64,000 nucleotides of DNA, taken from NCBI RefSeq assembly GCF_042677865.1, contig NZ_JBHUDD010000027.1, positions 1-64,000 of the forward strand, written 5' to 3'. Shown one piece after another: positions 47,797-57,011 of the stretch. Origin of the DNA: Lutimaribacter salitolerans. GTDB lineage: Bacteria; Pseudomonadota; Alphaproteobacteria; Rhodobacterales; Rhodobacteraceae. The notes below the pieces were generated by a model, which was not told the origin of the DNA, did no database searches, and worked only from the letters and a program-made list of their open reading frames with translations. A program made the translations under genes and the position numbers. Numbering within the stretch: the stretch's first letter is position 1; the number at the start of each line of letters is the position of its first letter.

Positions 47797-48807
47797 TCAG
47801 CCGTCGCTGACGCCCGCCTCGGCAAAGGTGGCCATGCCCGAATGGCACGCCACCGCACCCTGTACCACACCGATGGCCAGCGCCGCGCCCGAGCCTTCGC
47901 CAAGGCGCAGGCCCAACGACAACAGCGGCACCTTGCCCAGACGGTCCAGCAGGCAGGCGTGGCCCGGCTCTTCGCTCACATGCCCGGCAAGGCAATGGTC
48001 CAGCGCGCCCGGCGCCTCGGCGTCAAGACAGGCGGCGGCGGCGGTGCAGATGAACCCGTCCAGCAGCACGGGGATGCGCAGGTGGCGCGCGCGCAGGATC
48101 GCGCCCGCCATAGCGGCCAGTTCGCGCCCGCCAAGGCTGCGCAGCACCTCGATCCCCCTGGCATCGGCATGGCGCGCGACGGCCTCGCCCACCACGCGGG
48201 CCTTGGTGATCAGCCCGGCATCGTCCAACCCCGTGCCGCGCCCCACCCATTCTCCGGGTGTGCCGCCGCAAAGCGCGTGGGCGATCGCGGCGGCGGCTGT
48301 GGTGTTGCCGATGCCCATTTCCCCCGTCACCAGAAGGTCGGCGCCGGGGTCCACCGCATCCCAGCCAGATGCAAATGCGCGCAGAAACCCGGCCTCGTCC
48401 ATTGCCGCGCCTTGGGTGAAATCCGCCGTGGGCTGGTCCAGCTCCAGCGCATGCACGTCCATCCTTGCACCAAACACGCGCGACAACTGGTTGATCGCCG
48501 CGCCGCCGGCCAGAAAATTCGCCACCATCTGCGCCGTCACCTGCGGGGGAAAGGCGCTGATTCCCTGTGCGGTGACCCCGTGATTGCCGGCAAAGATCAC
48601 CACCTGCGGCGTATCTGCATGGGGCCTGTCGGTCCGCTGCCAGCCCGCCATCCAGACCGCCACATCCTCAAGCCGGCCAAGCGCGCCGGGGGGTTTGGTC
48701 AACTGCCCGTTGCGGGCCTGCGCGGCCTTGACAGAGGGTCCATCACTGTACGGCAGACCGGACAGAAGGCTGCGGATGTCGGCAAGGGATCGGGGGGACT
48801 GGGACAT
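47797..48807 (-). CDS. cobT: nicotinate-nucleotide--dimethylbenzimidazole phosphoribosyltransferase
   Basis: A 336-residue enzyme making alpha-ribazole phosphate for the lower ligand of cobalamin (called CobU in some alphaproteobacterial naming). LTKPPGALGRLEDVAVWMA near residue 37, VVIFAGNHGVTAQGISAFP near 70, TGEMGIGNTTAAAA near 167, and GRGTGLDDAGL near 195 are family blocks. The conserved catalytic Glu lies near residue 310. Divergent from cobS across 73 bp, too short for a cobalamin riboswitch. Confidence 0.96.
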   Translation of the reverse strand: MSQSPRSLADIRSLLSGLPYSDGPSVKAAQARNGQLTKPPGALGRLEDVAVWMAGWQRTDRPHADTPQVVIFAGNHGVTAQGISAFPPQVTAQMVANFLAGGAAINQLSRVFGARMDVHALELDQPTADFTQGAAMDEAGFLRAFASGWDAVDPGADLLVTGEMGIGNTTAAAAIAHALCGGTPGEWVGRGTGLDDAGLITKARVVGEAVARHADARGIEVLRSLGGRELAAMAGAILRARHLRIPVLLDGFICTAAAACLDAEAPGALDHCLAGHVSEEPGHACLLDRLGKVPLLSLGLRLGEGSGAALAIGVVQGAVACHSGMATFAEAGVSDG

Positions 48808-48880
48808 GGGATCGCTCGTTGATTGTTGGCCTGCCCCGGTGTTTAACCGCCATGCCGCAACACACAACCCTGGAAGTCCC

Positions 48881-49645
48881 ATGCCAGCGCCCGATACCGA
48901 CACCGCCCTGATCCGGACCGGCGACATCGCGGCGGCCATCGGGTTGCTGACACGGCTGCCGGTGCGCGTCTCGGACGCTGCCGCCGCGCGCAGGGCGCAG
49001 GCGGCATGGGCCTATCCGTTGGCGGGCCTGGTGGTGGCCTGTCTGGGCGGGGCCGTGGGCTGGGCCGCACTGGCGCTGGGGGTGGCACCCTGGCTGGCGG
49101 CCGGGCTGACCCTTGGCACGATGATCGCCGCGACGGGCGCGCTGCACGAGGACGGTCTGGCCGATTGCGCCGACGGGTTCTGGGGCGGATGGACGCGCGA
49201 CCGGCGGCTTGAGATCATGAAGGACAGCCACATCGGCACCTATGGCGTGCTGGCGCTGGTGCTGGGCACGGGTCTGCGCTGGGGCGCGCTGACGCTGTTG
49301 TTCGAGCAGGGCGCGGTTGTGGCCCCGCTGATCGCGGCGGCGATGCTGTCGCGTGCCGCAATGCCCGCGGTGATGCGCACGCTGCCCCATGCGCGCGCCA
49401 CCGGCCTGTCGCATCATGTGGGCCGACCGCAGGCCGGGACGGTGATCTTGGGCGGGCTGCTGGCGCTGGTTGCCGCGATCCTGTTGCTGGGTGCCGCCGC
49501 GCCGGGGGCCTTGGTGATGGCCGCATGTGCCGCCGCGGCGATGGGCATGGTGGCCCGGGCACGGATCGGTGGGCAGACCGGCGATGTTCTGGGGGCCACG
49601 CAACAGGTCTGCGAAATCGCGGTTCTGCTGCTGCTGAGCGCATGA
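48881..49645 (+). CDS. cobS: adenosylcobinamide-GDP ribazoletransferase
   Basis: A 254-residue polytopic membrane enzyme joining alpha-ribazole phosphate to adenosylcobinamide-GDP (CobV in the Pseudomonas/Rhodobacter naming). LTRLPVRVSD near residue 20, the metal-binding HEDGLADCADGFWGGWTRDRRLEIMKDSHIGTYG block near 80-113, and GGQTGDVLGATQQVCEI near 230 are diagnostic. ATG 48881 follows GGAAG. It works directly after CobT. A bidirectional terminator follows. Confidence 0.96.
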   Translation: MPAPDTDTALIRTGDIAAAIGLLTRLPVRVSDAAAARRAQAAWAYPLAGLVVACLGGAVGWAALALGVAPWLAAGLTLGTMIAATGALHEDGLADCADGFWGGWTRDRRLEIMKDSHIGTYGVLALVLGTGLRWGALTLLFEQGAVVAPLIAAAMLSRAAMPAVMRTLPHARATGLSHHVGRPQAGTVILGGLLALVAAILLLGAAAPGALVMAACAAAAMGMVARARIGGQTGDVLGATQQVCEIAVLLLLSA

Positions 49646-49649
49646 AAAA

Positions 49650-49682
49650 ACCGCACCATTTCAAATGGCGCGGCTTCTTCTT
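49650..49682. terminator. bidirectional rho-independent terminator
   Basis: CCGC-A-CCATTT-C-AAATGG-C-GCGG with AAAAAA before and CTTCTTCTTTTTT after. It can end cobS on the plus strand and carD on the minus strand, whose stops flank it. Confidence 0.85.
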
Positions 49683-49700
49683 TTTTCGGCAAGGATCGCC

Positions 49701-50210
49701 TCAGGCGGCGCGCGACACCAGCGCGTCATCCACCTGCTTGGCGGCATCCACCTCGCCGCTGCCGGATACGGCGGCGACTTCGCGGGTCAGACGCTCCAGT
49801 GCGGCTTCGTACAGCTGCCGCTCGGAATAGCTCTGCTCGCGCTGATCGTCGGTGCGGTGCAGGTCGCGCACCACTTCGGCGATCGCGATCAGATCACCGG
49901 AATTGATCTTCTGCTCGTATTCCTGCGCCCGACGCGACCACATGGCCTTTTTCACCTTGGCCTTGCCCTTGAGGGTCTTCATCGCATGTGCGACCACATC
50001 GGGGCTGGACAGGCTGCGCATGCCGATCTCGGTCGCCTTGTGGGTGGGCACCCGCAGGGTCATCTTGTCCTTGTCAAAGGACACGACGAACAGTTCCAGC
50101 GCGATACCCGCGATCTCCTGCTCCTCGATCGAGATGATCTGTCCAACTCCATGGGCCGGGTAGACCACATAGTCGTTGGGGCTAAATTCGGATTTCTTGG
50201 ATTTACTCAT
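49701..50210 (-). CDS. carD: CarD/CdnL family RNA-polymerase-binding regulator
   Basis: A 169-residue global regulator that stabilises open complexes, chiefly at rRNA promoters. The N-terminal Tudor-like domain (FSPNDYVVYPAHGVGQIISIEEQEI, then LRVPTHKATEIGMRSLSS) binds RNA polymerase beta; the helical C-terminal part (W-S-R-R-A-Q-E-Y-E around residue 91, then DLIAIAEVVRDLHR) contacts promoter DNA. Normal length for alphaproteobacteria. It is followed by a shared terminator and preceded by a 290-bp gap with no clear gene. Confidence 0.96.
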   Translation of the reverse strand: MSKSKKSEFSPNDYVVYPAHGVGQIISIEEQEIAGIALELFVVSFDKDKMTLRVPTHKATEIGMRSLSSPDVVAHAMKTLKGKAKVKKAMWSRRAQEYEQKINSGDLIAIAEVVRDLHRTDDQREQSYSERQLYEAALERLTREVAAVSGSGEVDAAKQVDDALVSRAA

Positions 50211-50500
50211 TCAGTCCTTCCTTGCAGGCAGCCGCATGTCTTGCGGCGACAGCATAAGCGGCGTGACCCCTGTTGGCCCCGTCGCGCAGAGTGCGTTGTC
50301 ATAAGATAAAACCGGGTGGCAGCATCCGGCGTGATGTCATGTGCGTGGTGTCATATTGTTGTGACTTTACCACAAAAACAGGGCCATGGCAAAAGCTACG
50401 TTCGGTCGCGCAATATCCTGCCCCTGCCGGCGCAGGTCAGGCTAAACATGCATTGCCGCCAAGACTTTTTGCTGCGCCGGCTTCTGATCGCGCATGACGC

Positions 50501-50839
50501 TCAGCCGCCTTCGCCCGGTGCCTCCGAGAAATATTTCTCAAGCTTGCCGGCTTCGCCATCACGCTCTTCCGATTCGGGAAGCGGGTCTTTCTTGGTGATG
50601 ATGACCGGCCACATCTCCGAGTATTTTCGGTTGAACTCGACCCATTTTTCCATGTCCGGCTCGGTATCCGGGCGGATCGCATCTGCGGGGCATTCGGGTT
50701 CACACACGCCGCAATCGATACATTCGTCAGGATGGATCACCAGCATGTTCTCGCCCTCGTAGAAACAATCCACGGGGCACACCTCGACACAGTCGGTGTA
50801 CTTGCAGGCGATGCAGTTATCGATGACGACGTAAGTCAT
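50501..50839 (-). CDS. fdxA: ferredoxin FdxA (7Fe, [3Fe-4S][4Fe-4S])
   Basis: A 112-residue seven-iron ferredoxin. The first cluster uses CIACKYTDCVEVCPVDCFYEG (residues 9-29) and the second CIDCGVCEPECPADAI (40-55); the C-terminal extension to 112 is typical of the FdxA type in proteobacteria. Essential in several alphaproteobacteria, with an unknown main partner. The gene lies between carD and an S4-domain gene on the same strand. Confidence 0.95.
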   Translation of the reverse strand: MTYVVIDNCIACKYTDCVEVCPVDCFYEGENMLVIHPDECIDCGVCEPECPADAIRPDTEPDMEKWVEFNRKYSEMWPVIITKKDPLPESEERDGEAGKLEKYFSEAPGEGG

Positions 50840-50890
50840 GGGCAGATCTCATCCATAGGGTTGCAAGGTGACCTAGACCAGCCGCCCCTA

Positions 50891-51280
50891 TCATTCAAGC
50901 ACCCTGCGCCGGGCTTCGTCGATCTTTCTGCGGTCACGCTTGGTCGGGCGGCCGCCATCGCGGTGCGCGTTATCATAGCTGGGGGCTTTTGCCGGGGCCT
51001 CGGGCTCGGGCTCTGTCAGGTCGTCATACAGCGTCTGCGCCTCGGTCGCGGGGCCACGGCGCACCCCGGGGGCCAGGATGCGCACGACGAACACGCGCTC
51101 GGCCTTGGCCAGGGTCAGCACGTCGCCCGGCCCCACCTTTTGCGCGGGTTTCGACGCCTTGTCGGCATTCACCCGCACATGACCCGCGCCCACCATGTCA
51201 GCGGCGACCCCGCGCGATTTGGCAAACCGCGCGTGGTACAGCCATTTGTCCAGACGGATGCGGGCCGCATCGTCCGACAA
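50891..51280 (-). CDS. S4-domain RNA-binding protein (Hsp15-like)
   Basis: A 129-residue protein with an N-terminal S4 domain (IRLDKWLYHARFAKSRGVAADMVGAGHVRVNADKASKPAQKVGPGD, residues 8-53) and a basic C-terminal tail rich in Arg/Lys (RDGGRPTKRDRRKIDEARRR). This matches Hsp15 (HslR), which rescues stalled 50S subunits with nascent chains. It begins 6 bp after the stop of the upstream helicase gene, suggesting one operon of RNA-handling proteins. Confidence 0.92.
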   Translation of the reverse strand: MSDDAARIRLDKWLYHARFAKSRGVAADMVGAGHVRVNADKASKPAQKVGPGDVLTLAKAERVFVVRILAPGVRRGPATEAQTLYDDLTEPEPEAPAKAPSYDNAHRDGGRPTKRDRRKIDEARRRVLE

Positions 51281-51286
51281 GGCGGA

Positions 51287-54175
51287 TCAGCCCTTGTCCT
51301 TGAGGCCCATGAGCGCGGCGGCAAAGGGGTTGTCGGGGTCGATCCGGTCGGATTTGCGCGGCGCCGAGCTGAACGTCTTTGGCCCCTCTTCGCGGCGCGG
51401 CCCCTTGCCCTTTGGCGGCTTGCCACGGCCTTTCTGGCCCGGTTTGCCGCCGTCCTTGCCGGGGCGGTCGCCCTTGGCCTGCCGATCACCCTGCCCCTGA
51501 CGCGGGCTGTCGGGGCGTTTGCCACCGCGCGGGCGCGGCGCCCAGGCGAAGGTATAGAACACCTCGATCTCGGGGGCCTCGGCGGCCATGTCGGGCGCAG
51601 TGCCCACTGGCACCTCGCCCTCGGACACCTCGGGAATGTCGGCGGGCACTTCGGTCTCGGCGGGCAGGTCTTCGGCCACGGGGGCGATGCCGTCATCCGG
51701 GATCGCGGCAACCGCATCCGCAGGCGTCTCGGCCACGGGTGCCTCGGCGGCATCGGCTGCCAGATCGGGCGCGTCGGCCATGGCCACATCCACCGGCTTG
51801 ACCTTTTCACGCTCGCCGCGCTCGGCCTTGTAGCCGAGCCCCTGCATCAGATCGGCGAACTGTTCCAGCGTCATGCCTGTGATCGACAGCATGTCAGGCG
51901 TCGCCTCGAATCCGGCGCGGCTGTCCTGTGCGCGCAGCATGTCGGCCAGACGTTCCAGCATGTCGATACGGATCGAGCGTTCGCCCGCCGCGCGGTAGCC
52001 TGCCATCGGGGCATAGCCATCGGGGGCGTGGGCATCGGTGGGCACGGTGACCAGACCGGGCGGCGGCGCCTCGGGGAAGGTATCCAGCCCCTTGGCCAGC
52101 GACCACAGCACCAGCCGCAGCCGCGTCGGCGCGGGTTTCAGCAGCAGCGGCAGAAAGATCGTGAACTGCCCGAACCGCAGACCATGCTTGCGCAGCGCGC
52201 CGCGCGCCTCCTGATCCAGCGCCTTGACCTCGTCGGCCACCTGCGCGCGCGGCAGCACGCCCAGATTCTCGACCATGCGAAAGGCAAATCCACGCGCCAG
52301 ACCGTTCAGCGTCTCGTCGCGTGACAGCGCCAGCAGCGGCTCGAACAGGTTGGCGATCTTGCGGTCCACAAAGTGCTGCAACCGGCGCTCGACCTTCTGC
52401 TTCACATCCGGCCCGGCCTCGTCATCGACAAAGGCGCTGACCTGCGGTTTCAGCGGATCGGCTCCGGCCACCAGCTTGCCCACCGCCTGCTCGCCCCACA
52501 TCAGGCCGCCCTGCTCGGTGTAATCAATTTCGGTATCGGGCGCGTTGTAGAACCGGTCGGCGCGCAGATGGAAATGCGGCACCAGTGCCTGCACCGACGC
52601 GCTGCGCAGCGTCTTGGCCTCTTGTCCCGTGGCGTCCTTGTCCTGACGGAACCGGAACCCCTCCAGCCGACCGACGAATTCGCCTTCGACGGTCACTTCA
52701 CCCTTGTCGTTCACCTCGGCCAAAAGGGCCTCCTTTTGCTTGAGCCGCCGCAACAGCACGCTGGTGCGCCGATCCACAAATCTTTGCGTCAGACGCGCAT
52801 GGAGCGCATCCGACAGGCGATCTTCTACCGCGCGCGTCTCGTCACGCCAATGGCTTTCGTCACTTACCCAGCCCCTGCGCTGCGCCACATACGTCCATGT
52901 GCGGATATATGCCAATCGTTTGGACAACGCATCTATATCACCATCCGGCCGGTCGATCCGCTGAATCTGTCGCCCCAGCCAGTCATCCGGCACCCGTCCG
53001 CTTTCATGCAGGAAACCAAAGATCCGTTCCAGAAGCCCCGCATGTTCCGCATGGCTGATGCCGCGAAAGTCGGGAATCCGGCACACATCCCACAGCAACC
53101 GGACCGAGGCGACATCCGACGCCCGCGCCGCCACCTCGGCCTGATCCGACAACGTCTTGAGCGCCAGCAGGTCGTCGCTGTCGCGGGTGCGCAGCAGCAA
53201 TTCGTCCTGCGGGTTCTGCTCCAGCGAGGCGATGAGGCTGTCAGGCGAGGCATAGTTCAGCGCAGCGTTGCGCCATTGCAGCTTGCGGATCGGGGTAAAG
53301 CGGTGGTCGCAGATCGCCTGCGCCACGCCATCGTCCAGCGGCGAGGCCTCGCCGGTCACGCCGAAGGTGCCATCGGACATGCCCCGGCCCGCACGGCCCG
53401 CGATCTGCGCCAGTTCGTTGGGGGCAAGGGGTCGCATACGCCGGCCGTCAAACTTGGACAACGCGGAAAAGGCGACATGGTTGATATCCAGATTCAGGCC
53501 CATGCCGATGGCGTCGGTCGCCACCAGGTAATCGACCTCGCCATTCTGGTACAACTCCACCTGCGCGTTGCGTGTGCGCGGGCTCAGCGCGCCCATGACC
53601 ACCGCCGCACCGCCCTTCTGACGGCGCAACAGCTCGGCGATGGCATATACATTCTCAACCGAAAACCCCACGATCGCGCTGCGTGCCTGCATCCGGCTTA
53701 TCTTTTTCGAACCTGTGTAGGAAAGCTGCGACATCCGCTCGCGGCGCATGAACTGCGTCTCGGGGACCAGCGCCGCGATGGTCTGGCGCATGGTATCAGA
53801 CCCCAGAAACACGGTTTCCAGCAGGCCGCGCGACCGCAGCAGACGGTCGGTGAACACGTGCCCGCGCTCGGGATCGGCGCAAAGCTGGATCTCGTCGATG
53901 GCCAGAAAATCGCAGCCCATGCCCTCGGGCATCGCCTCGACCGTGCAGACCCAATATTGGGTGCGGTCGGGCACGATCCTCTCTTCTCCGGTGACCAGCG
54001 CGACCACCGACGGGCCGCGCGCCGCCACGATCTTGTCGTAGACCTCGCGCGCCAGCAGCCGAAGGGGCAGACCGATGATGCCTGTGCGATACCCCAGCAT
54101 GCGGTCGATCGCATAATGGGTCTTGCCCGTATTCGTCGGCCCGAGGACCGCCGTGATGCGCGCGTTCTGGGCCAT
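51287..54175 (-). CDS. SUV3/MgpS-type DEAD/DEAH-box helicase
   Basis: A 962-residue superfamily 2 helicase related to mitochondrial SUV3. VLGPTNTGKTHYAIDRML (motif I, near residue 10), LAIDEIQLCADPERGHVFTDRLL (motif II, near 91), then the C-terminal RecA-like domain with LVATDAIGMGLNLD and QIAGRAGRG (near 260-275). Residues from about 790 are a non-conserved tail: first acidic Ala/Glu/Asp-rich, then Gly/Lys/Arg-rich (GKRPDSPRQGQGDRQ...), probably disordered and RNA-binding. Likely works on RNA; starts after a TPR gene on the same strand. Confidence 0.92.
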   Translation of the reverse strand: MAQNARITAVLGPTNTGKTHYAIDRMLGYRTGIIGLPLRLLAREVYDKIVAARGPSVVALVTGEERIVPDRTQYWVCTVEAMPEGMGCDFLAIDEIQLCADPERGHVFTDRLLRSRGLLETVFLGSDTMRQTIAALVPETQFMRRERMSQLSYTGSKKISRMQARSAIVGFSVENVYAIAELLRRQKGGAAVVMGALSPRTRNAQVELYQNGEVDYLVATDAIGMGLNLDINHVAFSALSKFDGRRMRPLAPNELAQIAGRAGRGMSDGTFGVTGEASPLDDGVAQAICDHRFTPIRKLQWRNAALNYASPDSLIASLEQNPQDELLLRTRDSDDLLALKTLSDQAEVAARASDVASVRLLWDVCRIPDFRGISHAEHAGLLERIFGFLHESGRVPDDWLGRQIQRIDRPDGDIDALSKRLAYIRTWTYVAQRRGWVSDESHWRDETRAVEDRLSDALHARLTQRFVDRRTSVLLRRLKQKEALLAEVNDKGEVTVEGEFVGRLEGFRFRQDKDATGQEAKTLRSASVQALVPHFHLRADRFYNAPDTEIDYTEQGGLMWGEQAVGKLVAGADPLKPQVSAFVDDEAGPDVKQKVERRLQHFVDRKIANLFEPLLALSRDETLNGLARGFAFRMVENLGVLPRAQVADEVKALDQEARGALRKHGLRFGQFTIFLPLLLKPAPTRLRLVLWSLAKGLDTFPEAPPPGLVTVPTDAHAPDGYAPMAGYRAAGERSIRIDMLERLADMLRAQDSRAGFEATPDMLSITGMTLEQFADLMQGLGYKAERGEREKVKPVDVAMADAPDLAADAAEAPVAETPADAVAAIPDDGIAPVAEDLPAETEVPADIPEVSEGEVPVGTAPDMAAEAPEIEVFYTFAWAPRPRGGKRPDSPRQGQGDRQAKGDRPGKDGGKPGQKGRGKPPKGKGPRREEGPKTFSSAPRKSDRIDPDNPFAAALMGLKDKG

Positions 54176-54190
54176 GCTGCCCCCCGCCTG

Positions 54191-54751
54191 TCAGAGTTCG
54201 CGGCCCTCGACCCGGTCTTTCAGCCGTTCGCGTGCCACCTTGGCCTCGTCGTAATGCGGGTGCATCGTCAGGACAAGCGCATAGGTCTCGTAGGCCAGTG
54301 CGGGATTGTCCAACTGCTCGAACACGGTGCCCAACCCGTAAAGTGCATCGAAATGATGCGGGTTGAGCGTCAACGCCTGTTCCAGATCGGCCAGCGCCGG
54401 GCCTGCCATGCCTTCGCCGAAATAGGCCTGAGCGCGACCGTGATAGGCCTCGGCGAAATCCGGCGCATGGTCGATGACCGCGCTGAAATGTTCGATCGCG
54501 GCTTCCGCTTCGCCACGTTCCAGCGCGTCCTTGCCCCGTTGCAGCAGCAGATCCATCGAATCGGACCCGCTTTGCGACCATTTCATCCTGATCTCGCGGG
54601 TGATGGATTTCGAATCGGTCGCCTCGGACTGTTGCAGCCGCTCGTACAGCGGGCGCAGATCGGCCTGCTGCGCCAACCCCGGTAGGGAAAACGTGACTGT
54701 CAGCAAACCTGCCGCGACGATATGTTTGAGGTTGATACGGTGCATGCTCAT
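54191..54751 (-). CDS. exported tetratricopeptide-repeat protein
   Basis: A 186-residue protein with a signal peptide (INLKHIVAAGLLTVTFSLPGLA) and about three TPRs (from about residue 70: GKDALERGEAEAAIEHFSAVIDHAPDFAEAYHGRAQ, then two more). The region between (ATDSKSITREIRMKWSQSGS) is typical of small periplasmic TPR proteins in this order. No enzyme domain; a scaffolding role is inferred. Start ATG 54751 or 54745. It lies 15 bp upstream of the helicase gene and is probably co-transcribed. Confidence 0.88.
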   Translation of the reverse strand: MSMHRINLKHIVAAGLLTVTFSLPGLAQQADLRPLYERLQQSEATDSKSITREIRMKWSQSGSDSMDLLLQRGKDALERGEAEAAIEHFSAVIDHAPDFAEAYHGRAQAYFGEGMAGPALADLEQALTLNPHHFDALYGLGTVFEQLDNPALAYETYALVLTMHPHYDEAKVARERLKDRVEGREL

Positions 54752-54819
54752 AACACATACAAGTTTAACGCACCGCGGGCCCAAAACCAGCCCCGGTCGA
54801 TCAAAAAGGGATGATGACC

Positions 54820-55110
54820 ATGAGCGATGTGATCGATGCAGCCGTTGCGGCGCTGAACGAAAAACTGTCAGGTGCCGAATTTGACGGCAAAGCGAAGTTC
54901 GTGATCGAGGGCGAAGGCGCGGTGATGATGGATTCGGCAGGCGCGCGCGCCGGCGATGACGAGGCCGATGTGACCCTGACCGCAGACGTCGACACCTTCC
55001 AGTCGATCCTGTCGGGCGAGATGAACCCGACCGGGGCCTTCATGTCGGGCAAGCTGGCTGTCGACGGCGACATGGGCATGGCGATGAAACTCGGCTCGGT
55101 CCTGAGCTGA
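54820..55110 (+). CDS. SCP2 sterol-binding-like protein
   Basis: A 96-residue single-domain SCP2 protein: AKFVIEGEGAVMMDS, then ADVTLTADVDTFQSILSGEMNPTGAFMSGKLAVDGDMGMAMKLGSVL, which has the sterol-carrier core of a hydrophobic lipid-binding pocket. Binds lipids or acyl-CoA in bacteria. ATG 54820 is 9 nt after AAGGG; upstream ATGs at 54811/54814 are also possible. It lies 4 bp before an alpha/beta hydrolase gene, so a lipid-related pair is plausible. Confidence 0.92.
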   Translation: MSDVIDAAVAALNEKLSGAEFDGKAKFVIEGEGAVMMDSAGARAGDDEADVTLTADVDTFQSILSGEMNPTGAFMSGKLAVDGDMGMAMKLGSVLS

Positions 55111-55114
55111 GGCG

Positions 55115-56080
55115 ATGGAGCGCGCACCGTTTTTCGACGATCTGGCCGAAGGGCCGGACAACGGTGCCGCCTACTGGCTGCGGGCCGATGATGGCGTGCG
55201 GCTGCGCATCGGTGTCTGGCCGCAGGCGGATGCGCGGGGCACGGCCATCATCTTTCCCGGACGCACCGAATATGCCGAGAAATATGGCCGCGCCGCCGCC
55301 GATCTGGCAGCGCGCGGCTATGCCACGCTGGCGATCGACTGGCGCGGGCAGGGTCTGGCCGACCGATTGTTGCCGGATCGTGCCATCGGTCATGTCGAGG
55401 ATTTTGCCGACTACCAACGCGATGTGGCAGCGGTGATCGCGGCGGCCCATGCGCTGGACCTGCCCCGCCCCTGGCACTTGATCGCGCATTCGCTGGGCGG
55501 TTGCATCGGTTTGCGCGCGGTGATGTCGGGCCTGCCGGTGCAATCATGCGTCTTTTCCGCCCCGATGTGGGGCATCACCCTTGCCCCCGCCACGCGGCCC
55601 GCAGCCTGGGCGCTGGGGTGGAGCGCCGCGCGCCTGAAACTGGGGCGCAGCATGGCCCCCGGCACCAGCCCCGTGCACCTTGTTCTGGGCGAACCGTTCG
55701 AGGGCAATCCCCTGACCACGGATCGTGACATGTTCGACTATATGCGCAGTCATCTGGTGATGCAGCCGGACCTGAGCCTTGGCGGCCCGTCCATCCATTG
55801 GGTGCACAAGGCGCTGGTGGAAATGCGCGCGCTGGCGCGACTGCCATCGCCATCCCTGCCCTGCCTGACTTTCCTTGGCACGGCGGAAAAGATCGTCGAT
55901 CCCGGTCGCATCGATGCCCGCATGGCCGCGTGGCCCGGCGGCAGCCTGCAGATGGTCGCAGGCGCCGAGCACGAGGTTCTGATGGAGACCCCCGCAATCC
56001 GCGCCCTTGCCTTTGACCAGGCCACCGCGCTGTTCGATGCCAGCGCCGATGGCCCGGTGAACCGCGCGCGGATCGGCTAG
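55115..56080 (+). CDS. alpha/beta hydrolase (lysophospholipase/monoacylglycerol lipase-like)
   Basis: A 321-residue serine hydrolase. The oxyanion region AIIFPGRTEYAEKYG near residue 45-59, nucleophile elbow AHSLGGCIG with Ser near 129, late acid in TAEKIVDPGR near 255 and histidine in GAEHEVLMETPAIR near 285 follow the PldB/MGL pattern. Substrate is inferred as lysophospholipid or monoacylglycerol. It follows the SCP2 gene by 4 bp and converges with the FAH-family gene, 6 bp between stops. Confidence 0.92.
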   Translation: MERAPFFDDLAEGPDNGAAYWLRADDGVRLRIGVWPQADARGTAIIFPGRTEYAEKYGRAAADLAARGYATLAIDWRGQGLADRLLPDRAIGHVEDFADYQRDVAAVIAAAHALDLPRPWHLIAHSLGGCIGLRAVMSGLPVQSCVFSAPMWGITLAPATRPAAWALGWSAARLKLGRSMAPGTSPVHLVLGEPFEGNPLTTDRDMFDYMRSHLVMQPDLSLGGPSIHWVHKALVEMRALARLPSPSLPCLTFLGTAEKIVDPGRIDARMAAWPGGSLQMVAGAEHEVLMETPAIRALAFDQATALFDASADGPVNRARIG

Positions 56081-56086
56081 GCGCTC

Positions 56087-56917
56087 TCAGGCGTCGCGCT
56101 GTATTTCTTGGCGCTGCGCGCCAAGACGTTCGATCCTGGCCTCCATGATATCGCCTTCCTTCAGGAATTTCTGCGGCTTGTGGCCCATGCCGACGCCGGG
56201 CGGCGTTCCGGTGGCGATCACATCCCCGGGATGCAGGGTCATGATCTGGCTCAGATGCGAAATGATCTGCGGCACGTTGAAGATCATGTAGGACGTGTTG
56301 CCGGTCTGCATGGCCGTGCCGTTCACCTCAAGCGACATGGCAAGGTTGTGCACATCGCCCACTTCGTCCGGCGTCACCAGCCAGGGGCCGATCGGCGCAA
56401 AGGTGTCGCAACTTTTGCCCTTGGTCCACTGCCCGCCCATTTCCAGCTGGAATTCCCGCTCGGACACGTCGTTGACGATGGTAAAGCCCGCGACATGATC
56501 CATCGCCTCTGCTTCGGTCACGTACTTGGTACGCTTGCCGATGACGATGCCCAGTTCGACCTCCCAATCCGCCTTTTTCGAACTGCGCGGCAGGATCACC
56601 GGATCGAAGGGGCCGTTGATCGCGCTGTTGGCCTTCAGGAACACGATGGGCATTTCAGGTGGTTCGGCGTTCAGCTCGGCGGCGTGATCGCTGAAGTTCA
56701 GGCCGATCGCCACCAGCTTGCCGATGCCGCCCACGGGCACGCCAAGACGCGGGTTGCCCTCGACCAGCGGCAGGGTCTCGGGATCGACGCGGGGCAGATC
56801 GGCCAGCACATCGCCCGCCAGATCACCCACCACGCCCGACAGGTCGCGCAAGCCCCCCTGCGCATCCAGAATCCCCGGTTTCTCTGCCCCGTCAGCCCCA
56901 TAGCGCACGAATTTCAT
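56087..56917 (-). CDS. fumarylacetoacetate hydrolase family protein
   Basis: A 276-residue FAH-family enzyme. LVAIGLNFSDHAAELNAEPPEMPIVFLKA near residue 67, the metal ligands in DWEVELGIVIGK near 117 and NDVSEREFQLE near 148, WTKGKSCDTFAPIGPWL, and ATGTPPGVGMGHKP near 236 fit the FAHD1/ureidoglycolate lyase-type group, acting on beta-keto acids (oxaloacetate, acylpyruvates or 2-keto-3-deoxy sugars). Closeness to hppD (9 kb) is not enough to call it true fumarylacetoacetase, which is longer. Confidence 0.92.
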   Translation of the reverse strand: MKFVRYGADGAEKPGILDAQGGLRDLSGVVGDLAGDVLADLPRVDPETLPLVEGNPRLGVPVGGIGKLVAIGLNFSDHAAELNAEPPEMPIVFLKANSAINGPFDPVILPRSSKKADWEVELGIVIGKRTKYVTEAEAMDHVAGFTIVNDVSEREFQLEMGGQWTKGKSCDTFAPIGPWLVTPDEVGDVHNLAMSLEVNGTAMQTGNTSYMIFNVPQIISHLSQIMTLHPGDVIATGTPPGVGMGHKPQKFLKEGDIMEARIERLGAQRQEIQRDA

Positions 56918-57011
56918 GTCATTTCTCCTGCAAGTTTCCGCGCCACCCTAGCCACACCGCCGGAAAGGGCAAGCACTGGCGCGGCGCTTGCCTTGCCCTA
57001 TGATGGTGGGT

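Noticed and set aside
48808..48880. Cobalamin riboswitch between cobT and cobS
   Set aside because: The gap is only 73 bp, too short for a B12 riboswitch, and has no B12-box sequence.
56087..56917. True fumarylacetoacetase in the tyrosine pathway with hppD
   Set aside because: At 276 residues it matches the smaller FAH-superfamily enzymes (acylpyruvase/oxaloacetate decarboxylase type), not the roughly 420-residue fumarylacetoacetase.
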